This document shows positions 16,593 to 25,000 of a stretch of 64,000 nt of DNA, piece after piece; the first letter of the stretch is position 1; each line of letters begins with the position of its first letter. The notes beneath the pieces are model-generated. The model did no database searches. It had not been told where the DNA came from and saw only the letters and a program-made list of their open reading frames with translations. The position numbers and the translations under genes were made by a program. Source of the stretch: Streptomyces lasiicapitis (GTDB lineage: Bacteria; Actinomycetota; Actinomycetes; Streptomycetales; Streptomycetaceae); assembly GCF_014646335.1 (NCBI RefSeq), contig NZ_BMNG01000016.1:124001-188000 (forward strand), written 5' to 3'.

Positions 16593-17966
16593 TCAGAACG
16601 CCGCCCGGGACGCGGAGCCCAAGAGGGGCCCGCTCCCGGGCGCTTCCCCGCTCTCCACCCGCCGCCGCCCACCCCGCGCCAGGAAGTCCGCGAGCGGCAG
16701 CGTCGCCGCGCCCACCGTCACCGCGTCCGGCCCGAGTTCGCCGAGGTCGACGGTGACGCGGGCCGCGGGGTGCCGCAGCGAGTACGCGTCGGCGTGGGCG
16801 CGGACGGACGGCAGGAGGTGCGGGCCGAGGGCGAGGCCCGCCCAGCCGCCGACGAGGACGCGTTCGGGGCTGAAGAGGTTCACGAGGCCGGAGATGCCCG
16901 CGCCCAGGTACTCGGCGGTCTCGTCGAGCACGGCGCGCGCCACGGGGTCGGGGGCACCAACGCCAGCGCCAGCGCCATCCCCGGCACCATCGGCATCCCC
17001 GACACCACCGCCATCCCCGCCCTCACGCCCCCCACCGGGATAGGCAGCCGCAACCAGCGCAGCCACCCCGCCCTCCTCCCCCACCCCGGACGGCAGCTCC
17101 CCGCCCGCCTCCCGCCACCGCTCAAGGAGCGCCTCCGCCCCCGCGTACGCCTCCAGGCACCCCAGCGCCCCGCACCGGCAGCGCCGCCCACCGACATGGA
17201 CCGTCAGGTGGCCCCACTCACCGGGCCCGCCGTGCGCGCCCCCGTGGATGACTCCGTCGGTGACGATGCACGCGCCGACGCCGGAGCCGAACAGGACGAT
17301 GACGGCGTCGCGCACCCCGCGCCCGCCGCCGAACCACATCTCGGCCTGGCCGAGCGCGCGGGCGCCGTTGTCGATGAAGTACGCGGTGTCCGGCGGGAGT
17401 TGGACGGCCTCGCGGAGCAGGGACTCCAGCGGGACGGCGTCCCAGCCGATGGTCTGGCCGTGCACGAGGGCGCCGCCGGGGGCGGTCGTCTCGACGATGC
17501 CGGGGACGCCGACGCCCACGCCGATGAGGCCCTCGCCCGCCGCGAGCCCGGCGGCGGAGGTGACTTCGGCGATGCCGTCGCGGATGTGGGCGACGATGGC
17601 CTCGACGTCATGGCCCGTCGGGGTCAACGGGCGGTCCGTGCGGGCCAGTTCGGCCAGGGCGAGGTCGAACGCCTCGATGCGGACGCGGGTTTCGCCGACA
17701 TCCACGCCGATGAGGTGGCCGCTGCCGGGCGCCACGCGCAGCAGGGTGCGGGGGCGGCCGCCGTCGGACTCGACGACGCCGGCCTCCTCCAGAAGGCGGT
17801 CGGCGGTGAGTTCGGCGACGACGTTGCTCACGGAGCCCGAACTGAGTCCGGTCGCGCCGCCGAGTGCCTGGCGGCTCATCGGCCCATGGAAGTACAACCT
17901 CCGCAGCACCGCAGCGCGGTTGCCAAGTCGCAGGTCACGCACGGTTCTGCTGTTCCGCTCGGCCAT
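16593..17966 (-). CDS. ROK-family transcriptional repressor
   Basis: The 457-residue protein has an N-terminal winged helix-turn-helix (NRAAVLRRLYFHGPMSRQAL through SNVVAELTADRLL) and a sugar-kinase-like ROK domain. The ROK domain shows LIGVDVGETRVRIEAFD, GVGVGVPGIVE, a zinc site CRCGALGCLEAYAG with the preceding GPGEWGHL, and the C-terminal GGWAG segment. An insertion near residue 345 is almost only Gly/Asp/Ala/Glu, a low-complexity expansion. The ATG at 17966 has GAGGAG upstream. It is divergent from a complete CUT1 sugar importer with a beta-glucosidase, so a beta-glucoside or oligosaccharide derepressor role is likely. Confidence 0.92.
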   Translation of the reverse strand: MAERNSRTVRDLRLGNRAAVLRRLYFHGPMSRQALGGATGLSSGSVSNVVAELTADRLLEEAGVVESDGGRPRTLLRVAPGSGHLIGVDVGETRVRIEAFDLALAELARTDRPLTPTGHDVEAIVAHIRDGIAEVTSAAGLAAGEGLIGVGVGVPGIVETTAPGGALVHGQTIGWDAVPLESLLREAVQLPPDTAYFIDNGARALGQAEMWFGGGRGVRDAVIVLFGSGVGACIVTDGVIHGGAHGGPGEWGHLTVHVGGRRCRCGALGCLEAYAGAEALLERWREAGGELPSGVGEEGGVAALVAAAYPGGGREGGDGGGVGDADGAGDGAGAGVGAPDPVARAVLDETAEYLGAGISGLVNLFSPERVLVGGWAGLALGPHLLPSVRAHADAYSLRHPAARVTVDLGELGPDAVTVGAATLPLADFLARGGRRRVESGEAPGSGPLLGSASRAAF

Positions 17967-18036
17967 GTGGCTCCTCTCCCCGTTCGCAACATACCCGTGC
18001 GCGACCTCTTGACGCGACTTGTCTTCAGGCTTTAAC

Positions 18037-18059
18037 TCACGTCCTAAATTAAGACGTGA
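18037..18059. promoter_or_regulatory. Candidate ROK operator, 23-bp palindrome
   Basis: TCACGTC and GACGTGA flank an AT-rich centre (CTAAATTAA). Ten of eleven base pairs of the 23-bp palindrome match. It lies between the divergent ROK and sugar-binding-protein genes and is the only AT-rich symmetrical site there. Confidence 0.7.
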
Positions 18060-18168
18060 AGCTTGTTCAAGCGCTGAACGCAGCCCTGGCGCACAACGCT
18101 CAACACAAGCCGAGCGCACCCGTGTCGCAGTACCGCCGAGGTCCTCCCCTGAAAGGGGCGTATCCGTC

Positions 18169-19479
18169 ATGCGCAGTCTCCGCGCCGCAGCCGCCTTCGC
18201 CGCGGCCACCGCTCTCACCGCCACCGCGTGCGGCGGCGGCACCGCCACCGGCGGTGGCAGCAACGACTCGCCCAAGACGCTCACTTACTGGGCGTCGAAC
18301 CAGGGGCCGAACATCGAGGCCGACAAGAAGATCCTCACCCCCGAGCTGAAGAAGTTCGAGAAGCAGACCGGGATCAAGGTCAAGCTGGAGGTGATCCCCT
18401 GGTCCCAGCTGCTCAACCGCATTCTGGCCGCGGCCACTTCGGGCCAGGGACCGGACGTGCTCAACATCGGCAACACCTGGTCGTCCTCGTTGCAGGCCGG
18501 CGGCGCGCTGCTGCCGTGGGACGCGAAGAGGTTCGGGGAGATCGGCGGCAAGGACCGCTTCGTGCCCGCCGCACTCGGCTCCACGGGAGCACAGGGCAAG
18601 GATCCCGCCGCGGTGCCGCTGTACTCACTCGCGTACGCCCTCTACTACAACAAGAAGATGTTCAAGGACGCGGGCGTGGAGAAGCCACCCGCGACCTGGG
18701 AAGAGCTGGTCGCCGACGGCAAGAAGCTGTCCAAGGGCGGCAAGTGGGCGCTGGGAGCTGAGGGTTCGAACCTGGTGAACAACATCCACCAGGCCTTCGT
18801 CCTCGGCAAGCAGCACGGCTCGGACTTCTTCGACGACGCCGGGAAGCCGACGTTCACCTCCGACGGCGCGGTCGCGGCCGTGAAGCAGTACGTCGACTTC
18901 ATGGCCAAGGACAAGATCATCGCGCCGGGCAACGCCGAGTACGCGCAGAACCAGTCGCTCCAGGACTTCGCCAAGGGCAAGACGGCGATGGTCCTTTGGC
19001 AGGCGGCCGCGACGACCTTCGAAGCGCACGGCATGAAGCCCGCCGACTGGGGCGTGGCGCCCGTGCCGGTGCCCTCGGGCACGCCCGGCGCGGACAAGCA
19101 GGTCAACTCCATGGTCGCGGGCATCAACCTGGCCGTCTTCAAGAACACCGACAACCGCGACGGCGCGGTGAAGTTCGTGAAGTTCATGACCAGCGACGCC
19201 GAACAGACCGTACTCAACAAGGCCTACGGCTCGATACCGCCGATCAAGGCCGCCCAGAAGGACGCCGCGTTCGCCCGCCCCGAGACCTCCGTGCTGCGCG
19301 ACACGCTCTCCAAGAGCGCGGCACCGCTGCCGCAGGTGCCCAACGAGTCGCAGTTCGAGACGACGGTGGGCACCGCCATCAAGGAGCTGTTCGCCGACGC
19401 CGCCGAGGGCCGCCCTGTGACCACGGCCTCGGTCAAGTCGGCGCTGACCAAGGCGCAGCAGCAGATGCCGAAGAGCTGA
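18169..19479 (+). CDS. Sugar ABC transporter substrate-binding lipoprotein
   Basis: The 436-residue extracellular solute-binding protein (family 1, CUT1) has a lipoprotein signal ending ALTATACGGG, with Cys as the lipidation site. Typical segments are TLTYWASNQG, TGIKVKLEVIPWSQL, GPDVLNIGNTW and, near the end, the helix DGAVKFVKFMTSDAEQ. GAAAGGGG precedes the ATG. It starts a plus-strand operon with two permeases and a GH1 enzyme. No ATPase gene is present, so a shared MsiK-type ATPase elsewhere is expected, as is usual in Streptomyces. The ligand is probably a short beta-glucoside, from the linked glucosidase. Confidence 0.94.
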   Translation: MRSLRAAAAFAAATALTATACGGGTATGGGSNDSPKTLTYWASNQGPNIEADKKILTPELKKFEKQTGIKVKLEVIPWSQLLNRILAAATSGQGPDVLNIGNTWSSSLQAGGALLPWDAKRFGEIGGKDRFVPAALGSTGAQGKDPAAVPLYSLAYALYYNKKMFKDAGVEKPPATWEELVADGKKLSKGGKWALGAEGSNLVNNIHQAFVLGKQHGSDFFDDAGKPTFTSDGAVAAVKQYVDFMAKDKIIAPGNAEYAQNQSLQDFAKGKTAMVLWQAAATTFEAHGMKPADWGVAPVPVPSGTPGADKQVNSMVAGINLAVFKNTDNRDGAVKFVKFMTSDAEQTVLNKAYGSIPPIKAAQKDAAFARPETSVLRDTLSKSAAPLPQVPNESQFETTVGTAIKELFADAAEGRPVTTASVKSALTKAQQQMPKS

Positions 19480-19487
19480 GCCGCACC

Positions 19488-20522
19488 ATGACCGCTCTGC
19501 CCCTCGCGCACGACGAGGCCGCCCCCGGCGCGGCCGCCCACGACAAGGCGGACACGGCCGCCGCACGGAAGGAGGCCACCGGCTCACCGCCGCGTGACCG
19601 CCGTCCGCGCGGGCGGATTCGCCGCATCGCCCTGCCCTATCTCCTGCTGCTGCCCGCGCTGCTGCTCGAACTGCTCGTCCACCTCATCCCGATGGCCGTG
19701 GGCATCTTCATGAGCTTCAAGGAGCTCACGCAGTTCTACATCCGCGACTGGGGCGCCGCGCCCTGGGCCGGGCTCGACAACTACTCCCTGGCGGTCGACT
19801 TCGACGCGCCCGTCGGCGAAGCGCTGCTGCACTCGTTCTTCGTCACCTGCGCCTTCACCGTCGTCTCGGTGGGCCTGTGCTGGCTGATCGGCACGGCGGC
19901 GGCGCTGTTCCTCCAGGACCACTTCCGCGGCCGGGGACTGCTGCGCGCGCTGTTCCTCACTCCGTACGCACTGCCCGTGTACGCCGCCGTGATCACCTGG
20001 GCGTTCATGTTCCAGCGCGACAACGGGCTGGTCAATCACGTCCTTCACGACCAGCTCGGCATCACCGACGGCCGCCCGTTCTGGCTCATCGGCGACAACA
20101 GCTTCTTCGCGCTCGCCACCGTGTCGGTGTGGAAGCACTGGCCGTTCGTCTTCCTCATCGTCACGGCCGGCCTGCAGAACATCCCCAAGGAGCTGTACGA
20201 GGCGGCCGCCATCGACGGCGCCGGGATGTGGCAGCAGATCCGCCGCATCACGCTGCCCTCGCTGCGCCCCGTCAACCAAGTGCTCGTCCTGGTCCTGTTC
20301 CTGTGGACGTTCAACGACTTCAACACGCCGTATCTGCTGTTCGGCAATGCGGCGCCGGAGTCCGCGGACCTCATCTCAATCCACATCTACCAATCGTCGT
20401 TCGTCACCTGGAACTTCGGCACGGGCTCGGCCATGTCGGTCCTGCTGCTGCTCTTCCTGCTCGTGGTGACGGCCGTGTACCTGCTGCTGACCTCGCGGGG
20501 AAGGAAGGCCACCGATGGCTAG
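19488..20522 (+). CDS. Sugar ABC transporter permease (MalF type)
   Basis: A 344-residue inner-membrane subunit of a CUT1 importer. After a 45-residue Ala/Arg-rich cytoplasmic tail, about six hydrophobic segments follow, from IALPYLLLLPALLLELLVHL to MSVLLLLFLLVVTAVYLLL. The EAA loop that docks the ATPase is seen as ELYEAAAIDGAGMWQQIRRI. The ATG lies eight bases after the binding-protein stop, and its end overlaps the next permease gene by eight bases, so the operon is tight. Confidence 0.93.
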   Translation: MTALPLAHDEAAPGAAAHDKADTAAARKEATGSPPRDRRPRGRIRRIALPYLLLLPALLLELLVHLIPMAVGIFMSFKELTQFYIRDWGAAPWAGLDNYSLAVDFDAPVGEALLHSFFVTCAFTVVSVGLCWLIGTAAALFLQDHFRGRGLLRALFLTPYALPVYAAVITWAFMFQRDNGLVNHVLHDQLGITDGRPFWLIGDNSFFALATVSVWKHWPFVFLIVTAGLQNIPKELYEAAAIDGAGMWQQIRRITLPSLRPVNQVLVLVLFLWTFNDFNTPYLLFGNAAPESADLISIHIYQSSFVTWNFGTGSAMSVLLLLFLLVVTAVYLLLTSRGRKATDG

Positions 20523-21411
20523 CGCGACCAAGGCCCCCGCGGCCCCGGCCCCCGTGGCGCGACGCTCGCCGCTGGCGCCGCCCCGCTCGTTCCTGTGGCT
20601 GCGGCGCGTCTTCCTGACACTGCTCACCGGCTTCGTGCTGCTACCGGTGTACGTCATGGTGTCCAGCTCCCTCAAACCGCTCCAGGACGTCGCGGGAAGC
20701 TTCCGCTGGCTGCCGTCGTCGGTCACTTTCCGTCCGTACGTGGACATCTGGACGACGGTGCCGCTGGCCGACTACTTCCTCAACTCGCTGATCGTGGCGG
20801 GCGCGGCGACGGTGTGCTCGGTCGTGATCGCCGTGTTCGCGGCGTACGCGGTCAGCCGCTACCGCTTCCGCGGCAAGCGCGTGTTCACGGTCACCGTCCT
20901 TTCCACGCAGATGTTCCCGGGCATCCTCTTCCTGCTTCCGCTGTTCCTCATCTACGTCAACATCGGCAACGCCACGGGCATCGCGCTGTTCGGCTCCCGG
21001 GCGGGCCTGATCCTCACCTATCTCACGTTCTCGCTGCCGTTCTCCATCTGGATGCTCATCGGGTACTTCGACTCGGTGCCCAAGGAACTGGACGAGGCCG
21101 CCCTGGTGGACGGGTGCGGTCCACTGGGCGCGCTGTTCCGGGTCGTCGTGCCCGCCGCGATCCCCGGCATCGTCGCCGTAGCCGTGTACGCGTTCATGAC
21201 CGCGTGGGGAGAAGTCCTGTTCGCGTCGGTGATGACGAACGACACCACCCGCACGCTCGCCGTCGGCCTGCAGGGCTACGCCACGCAGAACGACGTGTAC
21301 TGGAACCAGGTCATGGCCGCCTCGCTCGTCGTGAGCGTGCCCGTCGTCGCCGGATTCCTGCTCCTCCAGCGCTATCTGGTGGCCGGGCTCACCGCCGGAG
21401 CCGTCAAGTGA
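20515..21411 (+). CDS. Sugar ABC transporter permease (MalG type)
   Basis: The 298-residue second permease has six predicted membrane helices (VFLTLLTGFVLLPVYVMVSS onward). Its EAA motif is ELDEAALVDGCGPLGALFRV. The KPLQDV region after the first helix and the C-terminal W-x-V loop are typical of MalG/CUT1 proteins. Its ATG overlaps the upstream permease (ATGGCTAG) by eight bases. It forms the channel together with the MalF-type subunit. Confidence 0.93.
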   Translation: MASATKAPAAPAPVARRSPLAPPRSFLWLRRVFLTLLTGFVLLPVYVMVSSSLKPLQDVAGSFRWLPSSVTFRPYVDIWTTVPLADYFLNSLIVAGAATVCSVVIAVFAAYAVSRYRFRGKRVFTVTVLSTQMFPGILFLLPLFLIYVNIGNATGIALFGSRAGLILTYLTFSLPFSIWMLIGYFDSVPKELDEAALVDGCGPLGALFRVVVPAAIPGIVAVAVYAFMTAWGEVLFASVMTNDTTRTLAVGLQGYATQNDVYWNQVMAASLVVSVPVVAGFLLLQRYLVAGLTAGAVK

Positions 21412-21461
21412 CCGCTCTCCCGGCCGTCCCGCCCCGCACACCCCCCGCCGAAAGGATCTCC

Positions 21462-22826
21462 GTGACCGACGCCACCGACCTCGCCTCGCTCCCCCACCCC
21501 TTCACCTGGGGGGTCGCCACCTCGGCGTACCAGATCGAGGGCGCCGCCACCGAAGACGGCCGCTCCCCGTCCATCTGGGACACCTTCTGCCGCACCCCCG
21601 GCATGGTGGCGGGCGGCGACACCGGCGACGTGGCCTGCGACCACTACCACCGCTGGCCCGAGGACATCGCCCTGATGAAGGAGCTGGGCGTCGACTCCTA
21701 CCGCTTCTCGATCGCCTGGCCGCGCGTGCTGCCGGGCGGCGACGGACCGGTCAACGCGGCCGGGCTCGCCTTCTACGACCAGCTCGTCGACGCCCTCCTG
21801 GAGGCGGGCATCACCCCGAACGCCACCCTCTACCACTGGGACCTGCCGCAGGCCCTCCAGGACCGCGGCGGCTGGCCCGCACGCGAGACCGCCGAGCACT
21901 TCGCCGCGTACGCCGCCGCGGTGGCCGAACGCCTCGGCGACCGGGTGCACCAGTGGGCCACGCTCAACGAACCGCTCTGCTCGGCGTGGATCGGCCACCT
22001 GGAGGGCCGCATGGCCCCCGGCCTCACCGACATCGGCGCCGCCGTGCACGCCTCGTACCACCTGCTCCTCGGCCACGGCCTGGCCACCCAGGCCATCCGC
22101 GCCGCCGCGCCCGCGGCCGAGGTCGGCATCGTCAACAACCTCTCCCCCGTCGAGCCCGCCACCTCGCGCCCCGAGGACGTCGCGGCGGCCCGGCGGGTCG
22201 ACGGCCACACCAACCGGTGGTGGCTGGACCCGCTGCACGGGCGCGGCTTCCCCGCGGACATGCTGGAGGTGTACGGCGTCGAACTCCCGGAGCAGCAGGG
22301 TGACTTGGCCGTCATCGCACAGCCCCTGGACTGGCTGGGCCTCAACTACTACTTCCCGGCCCACGTCACCGACGACCCCACGGGCCCGCCCCCGCACGCC
22401 CGCCAGGTGCACCGCCCCGCCCAGCGGCACACCGGCATGGACTGGGAGATCGACGCGAGCGGCCTGGAGACCCTGCTCCTCCGCCTCACCGAGGAGTACG
22501 GCGCCCGCCGTCTGTACGTCACCGAGAACGGCTCCGCCTACCCCGACACCGTCCGCGCCGACGGCACCGTCGACGACCCCGAACGCGCCCAGTACCTGCG
22601 CGAACACCTCGCGGCCTGCGCCCGCGCGGTCCGCCGCGGCGCACCCCTCGCCGGGTACTACGCCTGGTCCCTCATGGACAACTTCGAGTGGGCGTACGGC
22701 TACGACAAGCGCTTCGGTCTCGTGCACGTCGACTACACGACGCAGAAGCGCACCATCAAGGGCAGCGGGCGCCTGTACGCGGACCTGATCGGCGAACACC
22801 GGCTGCGGGCGCGGCGGGTGGCGTGA
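21462..22826 (+). CDS. Beta-glucosidase, glycoside hydrolase family 1
   Basis: This 454-residue retaining glycosidase carries the family 1 signatures. The N-terminal FTWGVATSAYQIEGA loop is followed by the acid/base Glu in WATLNEPLC near residue 165 and the nucleophile Glu in LYVTENGSAY near residue 360; the C-terminal aglycone loop is SLMDNFEWAYGYDKRFG. No signal peptide is seen, so it would hydrolyse beta-glucosides after import by the upstream transporter. I prefer the GTG at 21462, preceded by AAAGGA. The GTG at 21408, overlapping the permease stop, would add 18 residues. It ends the operon before a strong hairpin. Confidence 0.94.
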   Translation: MTDATDLASLPHPFTWGVATSAYQIEGAATEDGRSPSIWDTFCRTPGMVAGGDTGDVACDHYHRWPEDIALMKELGVDSYRFSIAWPRVLPGGDGPVNAAGLAFYDQLVDALLEAGITPNATLYHWDLPQALQDRGGWPARETAEHFAAYAAAVAERLGDRVHQWATLNEPLCSAWIGHLEGRMAPGLTDIGAAVHASYHLLLGHGLATQAIRAAAPAAEVGIVNNLSPVEPATSRPEDVAAARRVDGHTNRWWLDPLHGRGFPADMLEVYGVELPEQQGDLAVIAQPLDWLGLNYYFPAHVTDDPTGPPPHARQVHRPAQRHTGMDWEIDASGLETLLLRLTEEYGARRLYVTENGSAYPDTVRADGTVDDPERAQYLREHLAACARAVRRGAPLAGYYAWSLMDNFEWAYGYDKRFGLVHVDYTTQKRTIKGSGRLYADLIGEHRLRARRVA

Positions 22827-22827
22827 A

Positions 22828-22881
22828 CAACGCCCCGCGACGGCGGCCCCGCGACTCGGGGGCCGCCGTCGCGGGGCGTTG
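22828..22881. terminator. Operon terminator, 23-bp perfect stem
   Basis: Arms 22828-22850 and 22859-22881 pair perfectly (23 bp) around an 8-base loop. It starts two bases after the beta-glucosidase stop and closes the sugar operon. Confidence 0.9.
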
Positions 22882-22982
22882 CGCTGGATGCGAAGGAACC
22901 CTGCACTCTCCGCGAAGACGGCAGGGGTCCGCGCGGACGACAGTAGGACCGCACCGCACCACCCCAATCCTCAGGAGGGAAC

Positions 22983-23486
22983 GTGCGCAAGCGGATTACG
23001 GCACTCGCCGCGGCATCGGCGACCCTCTGCGCGCTCGCCGCGACCACCACGGCGAGCGCGCAGGACAACCGCGCCACCGAGACACCCGGCGTCAAGACGC
23101 CAGGGACGTCTCAACCGGGAACTGCCTCTGCCTCCGGCCTCATTGGCCCCATCACGTTCAAGGGACCGGGCGCGTCCATCAAGGCGTGGGACTTCTGTCA
23201 GCAATGGCAGGCATGCCTGTTCCAGCACGCGAACGGAGTTCCCGACCAAAACGGCGGCTTCTCGACGTACGTCGTTCCGGCCTGCAACCGCGTCTACAAC
23301 CTTGCTCGCGGCATCGACGGCAAGACGTCCGCGGTATGGAACCAGGCAGGAAGCACCCTGCACGTGTACGACGGCAAGAACGCGAACAACTTGCTGGTCA
23401 GCTTCCCCAAGTTCGCCCCGCCGACCAACCTCGCCCGGCAGCACAACGACAAGATCAGCTCCGTGTACGCACCCTGCGGCGGTTGA
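22983..23486 (+). CDS. Secreted protein, peptidase-inhibitor I36-like
   Basis: The 167-residue precursor has a signal peptide (KRITALAAASATLCALAATT, cut near ASA). A Thr/Pro-rich linker follows, then a C-terminal region with four Cys (DFCQQWQACLF, PACNRVYN, YAPC). The pattern of a Cys pair, an aromatic strand and a final NDKISSVYAPC resembles the beta/gamma-crystallin-like I36 inhibitor family of Streptomyces; the match is partial. The GTG start has AGGAGGGAAC just upstream. It stands alone between two terminators. Confidence 0.6.
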   Translation: MRKRITALAAASATLCALAATTTASAQDNRATETPGVKTPGTSQPGTASASGLIGPITFKGPGASIKAWDFCQQWQACLFQHANGVPDQNGGFSTYVVPACNRVYNLARGIDGKTSAVWNQAGSTLHVYDGKNANNLLVSFPKFAPPTNLARQHNDKISSVYAPCGG

Positions 23487-23507
23487 TCCACGACGACTCA
23501 GCCTCTG

Positions 23508-23543
23508 CGCTCCGCTCCCTCGTCCGGACGAGGGAGCGGAGCG
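23508..23543. terminator. 36-bp perfect palindrome between convergent genes
   Basis: CGCTCCGCTCCCTCGTCC at 23508-23525 is followed directly by its reverse complement (23526-23543). It lies between the convergent I36-like and MocR genes and can terminate both. Confidence 0.8.
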
Positions 23544-23581
23544 TGCGTACGTGCGTCCGTGCGTACGGAGTTGTCCTCGCC

Positions 23582-25000
23582 TCATCCCTGCTTCGGGGCA
23601 AGGTCCGTGAGTGCGGCTCCCAACCTGCGTACGCCCTCGGTCAGTTCAGTGTGGTCGGCGGTGGCGGCGAAGCCGATGCGGAGGTGGGCCGCCGGTGGCT
23701 CGGTGGCGAAGTAGCGGCTGCCGGCGCTCACGGCGACGCCGCGTTGGCGGGCGGCCGCGGTCAGGACGGTGTCGTCCACGCCCGGCGGCAGGCGGAGCCA
23801 CAAGTGCAGTCCGCCCGTGGGCAGTCCGGTCACGGTCGCGCCGGGGAGTTCCTGGGTGAGCGCGGCGGCCAGCACGGCGCACCGCTCGCGCAGCGCCGTG
23901 CCGAGGGAGCGGACGTGCCGGTCCCAGGACGGGGAGCTGAGCACCTCGAGGGCGGCCTCCTGGAGCGGGCGGGTGACGAAGAAGTCGTCGACCAGACGCA
24001 CCGCCCGCATGCGTTCCATGACCGGTCCGCGGGCCACCAGGGCTCCGATCCGCAGGCTCGGCGCGGCGGGCTTGGTGAGTGAGGTGACGTGGACGACCGC
24101 GCCGTCGCGGTCGTCGGCGACCAGCGGCCGCGGCACCGGGCCGCCGTGTCCCAGGTGTCGCGCGAAGTCGTCCTCGACCACGAACGCGCCCGACGCGCGT
24201 GCCACATCGAGGATCTGACGGCGCCGTTCGACTGTGAGGACGGTGCCGGTCGGGTTCTGGTACGTCGGCTGGCAGTACAGCAGTCGCGCGCCGGTCATCG
24301 CGAACGCGTCGGCCAGCATGTCGGGCCGCAGGCCGTCGGCGTCGAGCGGCACCGGCACCGGCCGCAGCCCCGCGGCGCGGACGGCGGCCAGCGCCCGTGG
24401 GTAGGTGGGTGATTCCACCAGGACCGGGCTGCCGGGCCCGGCGATGGCCCGGAACGCGATCGACAGCGCGCTCTGCCCGCCCGCGGTGACCAGCACGTCC
24501 TCCGGTGCCACGCTGCCGCCGACGATCCGGGCGAACACGGTGCGCAGCGCCATCACGCCGCCGGCCGGGGCGCGGTCCCAGGCGTCCGGGCGGCGCGCGG
24601 CCCGCGCGAGCGCCGCGCTCAGGGCCCGGGTGGGCTGGAGCGAGCGGTGCACGTATCCGCTGTCCATGGTGATCGTCCCGGCCGGTGGCGGGCCGAGCGG
24701 CTCGGCCATCAAGTGGGTGTCGACGGCGCGGTCGGTGAGGGCGACCGTCTGCCAGTCCGTGTCGGCGGCGGCCTCGTCGTGGTGCCGGGTGCGCTGCGCC
24801 ACGTACGTCCCGCTGCCCGGGCGGGTGACCACCGCGCCCTCGGCGGCCAGCGCGGCGATGGCCCGCGCCACCGTCGCCGGACCGACCCGGTACTCCTTGA
24901 TCAGCTCCCGGCTGCTCGGCAGCCGGTCGCCGGGCGACAGGCGGGAGAGCAGCGTACGGAGTCTGTCGGCCAGCTCCCCAGAAGTGCTACTGTCATTCAT
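23582..25000 (-). CDS. MocR/PdxR-type GntR regulator with aminotransferase domain
   Basis: The 472-residue protein is a GntR winged helix (residues 8-70: DRLPSSRELIKEYRVGPATV, GSGTYVAQ) joined to a fold-type I PLP domain. The PLP Lys is in SLTKPAAPSLRIG near residue 305, and the cofactor region includes YCQPTYQNPTGTVL and VVEDDFA. Such regulators use PLP or an external aldimine as signal. Its ATG (25000) overlaps, on the opposite strand, the ATG of a class V aminotransferase gene (24999), so it most likely controls that gene and its MFS partner, and also itself. Confidence 0.92.
   Translation of the reverse strand: MNDSSTSGELADRLRTLLSRLSPGDRLPSSRELIKEYRVGPATVARAIAALAAEGAVVTRPGSGTYVAQRTRHHDEAAADTDWQTVALTDRAVDTHLMAEPLGPPPAGTITMDSGYVHRSLQPTRALSAALARAARRPDAWDRAPAGGVMALRTVFARIVGGSVAPEDVLVTAGGQSALSIAFRAIAGPGSPVLVESPTYPRALAAVRAAGLRPVPVPLDADGLRPDMLADAFAMTGARLLYCQPTYQNPTGTVLTVERRRQILDVARASGAFVVEDDFARHLGHGGPVPRPLVADDRDGAVVHVTSLTKPAAPSLRIGALVARGPVMERMRAVRLVDDFFVTRPLQEAALEVLSSPSWDRHVRSLGTALRERCAVLAAALTQELPGATVTGLPTGGLHLWLRLPPGVDDTVLTAAARQRGVAVSAGSRYFATEPPAAHLRIGFAATADHTELTEGVRRLGAALTDLAPKQG

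Noticed and set aside
20595..21461. Long upstream extension of the beta-glucosidase frame
   Set aside because: It lies inside the permease gene in another frame; the GH1 domain and a ribosome site begin near 21462.
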